Assembly: GCA_003504855.1 (NCBI GenBank)
Contig: DNZD01000366.1
Location: 1 to 10,630 of the forward strand
DNA: 10,630 nt
Source of the DNA: Cytophagales bacterium
GTDB taxonomy: Bacteria > Bacteroidota > Bacteroidia > Cytophagales > Cyclobacteriaceae
Direction: 5' to 3'
Made by a program: the position numbers and the translations under genes. Positions 6,405-10,630 of this stretch are shown here, piece by piece. Numbering within the stretch: the stretch's first letter is position 1; the number at the start of each line of letters is the position of its first letter. The notes under the pieces were generated by a model. It ran no database searches and had not been told where the DNA came from. It was given only the letters and a program-made list of their open reading frames with translations.

Positions 6405-8099
6405 ATGAAACAAGCCTTATTCTTTTCCCTGATGGTATTCGTGGCATGTCAATCAAAGCCACCCCTTGACAATGAGCATCTCTATTTCAATGGAGAGATT
6501 CTGACGATGGAGGGTGACCAGCCCTCCTACGTGGAAGCCCTCGCCGAACGCGATGGTAAAATTGTATTTGTGGGTTCATGGGCTGTCGCTGAGAAACTCT
6601 TTCCCCGGGCCACCCGCAAAGACCTGAACGGCAAAACCATGCTTCCCGGTTTTATTGATGCACATAGCCATCTGATGATGTATGCGGATGCTGTACGACA
6701 GGCCAAGCTCAATCCGCCTCCCGTAGGCGCAGTCAGGAACATGAAGGATATAATGGAGGAGCTTACATCGCTCAGGCAGCGTGAAAATTTGAGTGACACA
6801 TCCTGGCTAATAGGTACCGGATATGATCAGGATTTTCTTGAGGAAAAACGACATCCTACTGCCGCAGACCTGGATACAGCGTTCCCAACGAATCCGGTGG
6901 TGATTATGCACGCCTCTGGCCATATGCTGGTGGCCAATGGTGAAGCAATGAAACGCGCAGGGATTTCGGCAAAAACGCCGAATCCTACTGGGGGAACGAT
7001 CCTTCGCAAGAAGGGAACGCAGGAACCGGAAGGCTTGATTCAGGAAATGGCGATGTATCAGTTTGCACCATTTCTGCAAAAAAAACAGCCGAAAGTGATT
7101 GAGCGTGCGAACCTTCGAAAGGCCCAGGAGTATTATGCCAGTTGTGGCGTCACCACAGCGGCCGAACATCTGGGCATGCCAGATAAGCTGAATTTTCTGC
7201 AAGAGGCGGCAGCAGACAGTGCATTGTTTATTGATTTGGAAGTACTCCCTGCTTTCCTCTTCGCCAAGGATTACGTGGGTACCGGCAAGGTGAATTGGGG
7301 CCAATTCAACAACCACCTGAAGTATGCCGGCCTTAAGTTGGCGCTCGACGGCTCTCCACAAGGAAAGACGGCGTACCTGACCAAACCGTATCTCACTCCG
7401 GTGCCCGGGTGCGAATCAGATTGCCGTGGATTTTCTAATCTTACACAGCAGCAGGTTAACAACCTGTTTGTGTTGTGCTACCAAAACAATGTCCAGCTAT
7501 ATGCCCATTGCAATGGCGATGCAGCGATAGACATGATGATCAAGGGTCATGAATTGGCCACAACCACCCTGAAAGATACCGTGTCAGACCGACGCACAGT
7601 GATCATTCATTCACAAATTATGAGGGAGGACCAGCTTGACGCATACCGGAAATATGGGATGATCCCCACGTTCTTCACTAACCACGCTTATTATTGGGGT
7701 GATGTTCACCTGACTAACCTGGGCCCTGACCGTGCTGATTTTATCAGCCCGATGAAGTCGGCCATCAGGAAGGGAATTCATCCAACCAATCATACGGACT
7801 GTACGGTCACACCTATGGATCAACTGTTCTTGTTGTGGTCATCGGTTAACCGTTTGTCGAGGTCCGGCCGGGTGATGGGTGAAGCACAGCGGGTAACCCC
7901 TTACGAAGGCCTTCAGGCACTGACCATACATGGTGCCTATCAATATTTCGAAGAGGCCACCAAGGGAAGCCTGAAGGAAGGCAAGCTGGCCGACTTTGTT
8001 CTATTAGATAAGAATCCGCTTAAAGAGGATCCTGGGCAGATCAAAGAGATCGTTGTATTGGAGACGATCAAGGAAGGGAAAACAATATTTAAGCGTTGA
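6405..8099 (+). CDS. Lipoprotein amidohydrolase, YtcJ-like (Amidohydro_3)
   Basis: This 564-residue protein begins MKQALFFSLMVFVAC, a good lipoprotein signal with Cys15. The in-frame TTG at 6375 would add ten residues before this signal, so ATG 6405 is preferred. The mature protein matches the YtcJ/N-substituted formamide deformylase-like group: LYFNGEILTMEG at the start, LPGFIDAHSHL with His87 and His89, LDGSPQGKTAYL after Lys311, YAHCNGDAAID with His368, IIHSQI with His402, and NHTDCTVTPMDQLFLLW with His463 and Asp465. The tail GSLKEGKLADFVLLDKNPL is typical. All expected metal-site residues are visible, unlike the first amidohydrolase. These enzymes hydrolyse N-substituted amides or formamides; the substrate here is unknown. 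Its TGA overlaps the ATG of the MFS gene, so the two are probably coupled. A 120-bp AT-rich gap upstream probably holds its own promoter, but no consensus-spaced boxes were found. Confidence 0.9.
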   Translation: MKQALFFSLMVFVACQSKPPLDNEHLYFNGEILTMEGDQPSYVEALAERDGKIVFVGSWAVAEKLFPRATRKDLNGKTMLPGFIDAHSHLMMYADAVRQAKLNPPPVGAVRNMKDIMEELTSLRQRENLSDTSWLIGTGYDQDFLEEKRHPTAADLDTAFPTNPVVIMHASGHMLVANGEAMKRAGISAKTPNPTGGTILRKKGTQEPEGLIQEMAMYQFAPFLQKKQPKVIERANLRKAQEYYASCGVTTAAEHLGMPDKLNFLQEAAADSALFIDLEVLPAFLFAKDYVGTGKVNWGQFNNHLKYAGLKLALDGSPQGKTAYLTKPYLTPVPGCESDCRGFSNLTQQQVNNLFVLCYQNNVQLYAHCNGDAAIDMMIKGHELATTTLKDTVSDRRTVIIHSQIMREDQLDAYRKYGMIPTFFTNHAYYWGDVHLTNLGPDRADFISPMKSAIRKGIHPTNHTDCTVTPMDQLFLLWSSVNRLSRSGRVMGEAQRVTPYEGLQALTIHGAYQYFEEATKGSLKEGKLADFVLLDKNPLKEDPGQIKEIVVLETIKEGKTIFKR

Positions 8100-9268
8100 T
8101 GCAACGGCGCATACTGTTGGTAATCGTTGTTGCTCAATTCTTCTGTACCTCTGTATGGTTTGCGGGAAATGCTGTGTTGAATGATTTGGTGAAGGATCTT
8201 CAACTGAAGGCTGATTTTCTGGCCCATCTCACAAGTGCCGTGCAAATTGGATTTATAACAGGCACCCTGGTATTTGCCTTGTTAGCCATCGCCGATCGAT
8301 ACTCACCATCAAAAGTCTTTTTCATCAGCGCCACCATCGCTGCCCTGTTCAATGCACTGGTGGGATGGGAAGGTATGGGTGCCTTTGAATTACTCCCATT
8401 GCGTTTTCTCACCGGTTTTTTTCTCGCGGGAATTTATCCCATTGGGATGAAGATTGCGTCTGACTATTCCAGAGAGGGACTAGGAAAATCACTTGGCTTT
8501 CTGGTGGGGGCATTGGTGTTGGGTACAGCCTTCCCGCATCTCCTCAAAAGTTTTGCGTTGGGTATGCACTGGCGTTCTGTAATGTATGGCACATCTGTAT
8601 TGTCTATATTGGGTGGGGTTGCCATGTATGGTTTGGTGCCTGATGGCCCATTTCGGAGGGCAGGTCAACGCCTTACGGTGACTGCTTTTTTAAGCGGATT
8701 TAGCAATCGCGATTTTAGGGCAGCAGCTATTGGCTACTTTGGCCACATGTGGGAATTGTATGCTTTCTGGGCGTTTGTGCCAGTCATGTTGACCGTATTT
8801 GCTACAACATATCCGGAGCAACAATTAAACGTTTCGCGCTGGTCATTTATCATTATAGGTTTTGGAGCCGTGGCTTGCGTCATGGGAGGTTACCTGTCTC
8901 AGACATTCGGAGCAAAACGGATCGCCACATGGAGCCTCATGTTATCCGGACTTTGTTGTCTGTTGTCGCCTCTGGTGCTCAATCAGCCTTCAGAAATTCT
9001 GTTCCTGACTTTCCTTTTCTTCTGGGGATTTCTGGTAATAGCTGATTCTCCATTGTTTTCCACGCTGATTGCTCACTTTGCGCCGCCGGAAACAAGAGGA
9101 ACATCCCTGACCATTGTCAATTGCATTGGTTTTTCTATAACCATAGTCAGTATTCAGCTGCTGAGTTTTCTTTCCCGGATATGGGACAATCAGTTCTTAT
9201 ATTTAATCTTGGCAATTGGTCCTGCAGTCGGAGTTATTGCGCTTATCCGTCACCGACCAGTAACCTAA
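8099..9268 (+). CDS. Major facilitator superfamily transporter
   Basis: This is a 389-residue, 12-helix integral inner-membrane protein. The N-terminal half has helices at about 5-27, 44-64, 72-90, 96-117, 130-150 and 158-180. A short central loop (PDGPFRRAGQRL) is followed by the second six-helix half, ending near 383. The helix 2-3 loop carries the MFS motif A variant IADRYSPSKVFF (Asp66, Arg67), and the helix 4 region has RFLTGFFLAGIYPIGMKIASDY. ATG 8099 overlaps the amidohydrolase stop (TGATG); the TTG at 8096 adds only one residue and is less likely. The coupling suggests it moves the substrate or product of that enzyme, which is inference; direction and substrate cannot be read from the sequence. 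It resembles sugar/anion-type MFS proteins in a general way only. Its stop overlaps the convergent minus-strand gene by 4 bp. Confidence 0.92.
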   Translation: MQRRILLVIVVAQFFCTSVWFAGNAVLNDLVKDLQLKADFLAHLTSAVQIGFITGTLVFALLAIADRYSPSKVFFISATIAALFNALVGWEGMGAFELLPLRFLTGFFLAGIYPIGMKIASDYSREGLGKSLGFLVGALVLGTAFPHLLKSFALGMHWRSVMYGTSVLSILGGVAMYGLVPDGPFRRAGQRLTVTAFLSGFSNRDFRAAAIGYFGHMWELYAFWAFVPVMLTVFATTYPEQQLNVSRWSFIIIGFGAVACVMGGYLSQTFGAKRIATWSLMLSGLCCLLSPLVLNQPSEILFLTFLFFWGFLVIADSPLFSTLIAHFAPPETRGTSLTIVNCIGFSITIVSIQLLSFLSRIWDNQFLYLILAIGPAVGVIALIRHRPVT

Positions 9269-10470
9269 GGCAAGGATTTTCTGGCATCGCCATAGAATTG
9301 AGATTCAACGGTGCCGGCCCAACCAGTGGCTAGATCCTGAAAAGTGTAGTAGAACGGATCAATCGCGACGTGATGCACATAACTTCTCAATAGCCCGGTC
9401 TTCTCAACGGTACTCTTCAGCAAATCCTGGCCAACCAAGTCACCGTTGATCTGGTAAACAATACCATAAAACGGATCGATCAATACCCAATCTTTGCGAT
9501 ACGGGTTCCAGTACTCAATAAACTGATGTACACCTGTTCCGTTCTGTACGAAGTATACTTCGCGGGAAGAAATATTCAGAATCTGAAGAGCCTCAGAAGC
9601 AACGAGTGAACTGCGTTGACAGTATGCAATCCAGATATCGGTAACTGGTTGACGTAAAGATTCCATCAGATAGGTATTGTCAAAATGAGATTCCATCCGG
9701 GCGATGGCATTTGCTCTGATATGACTTGCTTTTTCCAGCCAGGAAGAATCGCTGGTTTCCAGAAACTTCTTGTAGCCATCGATCAGCAGGTAATCCAGTT
9801 TGCCAATGAGGTGCTGCACATTGTTGTCGAAATTCTCTTCATTAAAAGCATCAAGCCCCATTTGATTGGCAAACCATTGTGCATCCTGAGAATAAGAAGG
9901 AGTAGATGCTGTCTTGATCAGGGTGCAGTTATCGAACAGCATATTCGCATTCATTCCATCGCTAAAGCCGAGTATGAGTCGAATCCGGGTATAATCGTCG
10001 CTATAGAATTTGACAGATAGTTTTGTGTCATACCCGTCAAACTCAATGTAGGTTTGCAGGTGAGAGCCCAGACTGGAATTGATCGGAGACGTGATTTGGA
10101 GTCCGCCATAGGTGTAGTCGTTGATTTTTCCGGCAACAAACACAGCAGCTTCATAGTAGGTCTTCGGCTGTACAGGTACGTCCTGATAAACAAAATGTTC
10201 GCCGGCGCAATTGCGGGTCAGGCGTAAAGAGTGGCTTCCTGAATATGAATCGTCCGAAATATTTACCAGATCGGGATCGCCGTATTCATCCAGAACCAGC
10301 CAGCCAGATGGCTGGTTATTGTCTTGCCAGGATTCAAAATCACCATTGATAAGGATATTCTGCTCGCCGGCAGAGGTGACTGTTCCGGCGACCGGTTGTT
10401 TGGTTATGGCTTCATCCTGAAGTTGACAAGACAGAAGCAGGATGGGCAAAAGGAAGGAAAGATGTTTCAT
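9265..10470 (-). CDS. Lipoprotein with carbohydrate-binding-like and transglutaminase-like domains
   Basis: This 401-residue protein has the leader MKHLSFLLPILLLSC, with lipobox Cys15. A start nine residues upstream at 10497 would bury this signal, so ATG 10470 is chosen. A low-complexity linker leads to NILINGDFESWQ (38-49), then about 140 residues of beta-rich sequence ending MLFDNCTLI near 183. This is the pattern of a galactose-binding-like/CBM4_9 jelly-roll domain. A mostly helical region follows. The last 130 residues contain Cys284 in AYCQRSS, His315 in GVHQFIEYW and Asp332 in DWVLIDPFYG. The order and spacing fit the Cys-His-Asp triad of transglutaminase-like/cysteine-protease domains. 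A surface enzyme acting on peptides, peptidoglycan or glycoprotein is plausible. I do not recognise the full architecture by name, and the domain calls are by eye. Confidence 0.78.
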   Translation of the reverse strand: MKHLSFLLPILLLSCQLQDEAITKQPVAGTVTSAGEQNILINGDFESWQDNNQPSGWLVLDEYGDPDLVNISDDSYSGSHSLRLTRNCAGEHFVYQDVPVQPKTYYEAAVFVAGKINDYTYGGLQITSPINSSLGSHLQTYIEFDGYDTKLSVKFYSDDYTRIRLILGFSDGMNANMLFDNCTLIKTASTPSYSQDAQWFANQMGLDAFNEENFDNNVQHLIGKLDYLLIDGYKKFLETSDSSWLEKASHIRANAIARMESHFDNTYLMESLRQPVTDIWIAYCQRSSLVASEALQILNISSREVYFVQNGTGVHQFIEYWNPYRKDWVLIDPFYGIVYQINGDLVGQDLLKSTVEKTGLLRSYVHHVAIDPFYYTFQDLATGWAGTVESQFYGDARKSLP

Positions 10471-10630
10471 GAAGCCTTTGAGCTTTAGACTCCACAAACA
10501 GGCCCTCGTTTATGATTTATTGAAAAAAGTTTTTATCCCGCAAATGGGGCTAAAACGAGCAACCACGAAAGTATTGGTTGATCTGCTGTCAAGGCGCGAA
10601 GTCCATGGATCAATGTACCCGATGGTAGAA
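10469..10630 (+). CDS. Weakly supported open frame at the right edge
   Basis: From ATG 10469 the plus strand stays open for 54 codons to the window edge; a later ATG at 10544 leaves 29 codons. The ATG at 10469 is part of the CATG that also encodes the start of the minus-strand lipoprotein, so two real genes starting there would leave no room for promoters between them. The peptide is protein-like (LVYDLLKKVFIPQMG, VLVDLLSRREV), but it includes rare codons (AGA, AGG, CTA) and the AT-rich stretch at 10509-10536 looks like promoter DNA. The same region would be the upstream region of the minus-strand gene. If real, the start at 10544 is the more sensible one. No family recognised. Confidence 0.2.
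   Translation, partial: MKPLSFRLHKQALVYDLLKKVFIPQMGLKRATTKVLVDLLSRREVHGSMYPMVE

Noticed and set aside
6807..7361. 184-codon minus-strand open frame inside the YtcJ-like gene
   Set aside because: It is antisense to conserved amidohydrolase motifs, with a Cys/His/Arg-rich shadow composition.

Overview
The window looks like ordinary chromosomal DNA from a Bacteroidota bacterium, probably of the Cytophagales/Chitinophagales type. The reasons are a moderate GC content (judged by eye), several short lipoprotein-type leaders, almost no Shine-Dalgarno sequences, and one textbook Bacteroidota promoter (TTTG, 19 bp, TATATTTG) at 4959-4989. The genus assignment is inference. I see no rRNA, tRNA, CRISPR array, insertion sequence or phage gene. 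No gene-free stretch exceeds about 206 bases.

Layout. 1-995 (minus) is the N-terminal 331 residues of an exported putative esterase that runs off the left edge. It is divergent from 1202-2869 (plus), a complete FadD-type long-chain acyl-CoA synthetase. Next come a four-helix small membrane protein (3004-3378), a possible 36-residue membrane peptide joined by ATGA overlaps on both sides (3375-3485), and a lipoprotein amidohydrolase (3482-4912) whose first metal-ligand His is replaced by Asn.

A compact three-gene operon follows: an ArsR-family repressor (5033-5353), then two different SRPBCC/AHSA1-like proteins (5350-5850 and 5856-6284). Its promoter lies inside a striking 49-bp dyad-symmetric element (4960-5008), built of two identical TTGCGCAA palindromes around an inner GTTGCA/TGCAAC inverted repeat. 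This is the best candidate regulatory structure in the window.

A second lipoprotein amidohydrolase of the YtcJ type (6405-8099) overlaps the start of a 12-helix MFS transporter (8099-9268), which suggests coupled hydrolysis and transport of an unknown compound. The transporter overlaps tail-to-tail by 4 bp with a minus-strand lipoprotein (9265-10470). That protein combines an N-terminal carbohydrate-binding-like beta domain with a C-terminal domain whose Cys-His-Asp pattern looks like a transglutaminase/cysteine-protease core. The last 160 bases hold its upstream region and a weakly supported open frame on the plus strand.

How the genes may work together: the window is rich in cell-envelope hydrolases (esterase, two amidohydrolases, a transglutaminase-like protein) plus one exporter or importer and one ligand-activating enzyme. 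This fits scavenging or detoxification of organic compounds, but no single pathway is evident. I find no convincing evidence of a wholly new system. The most checkable novelties are the arsR operator, the coupled 36-codon ORF, the Asn-for-His amidohydrolase and the transglutaminase-like lipoprotein.
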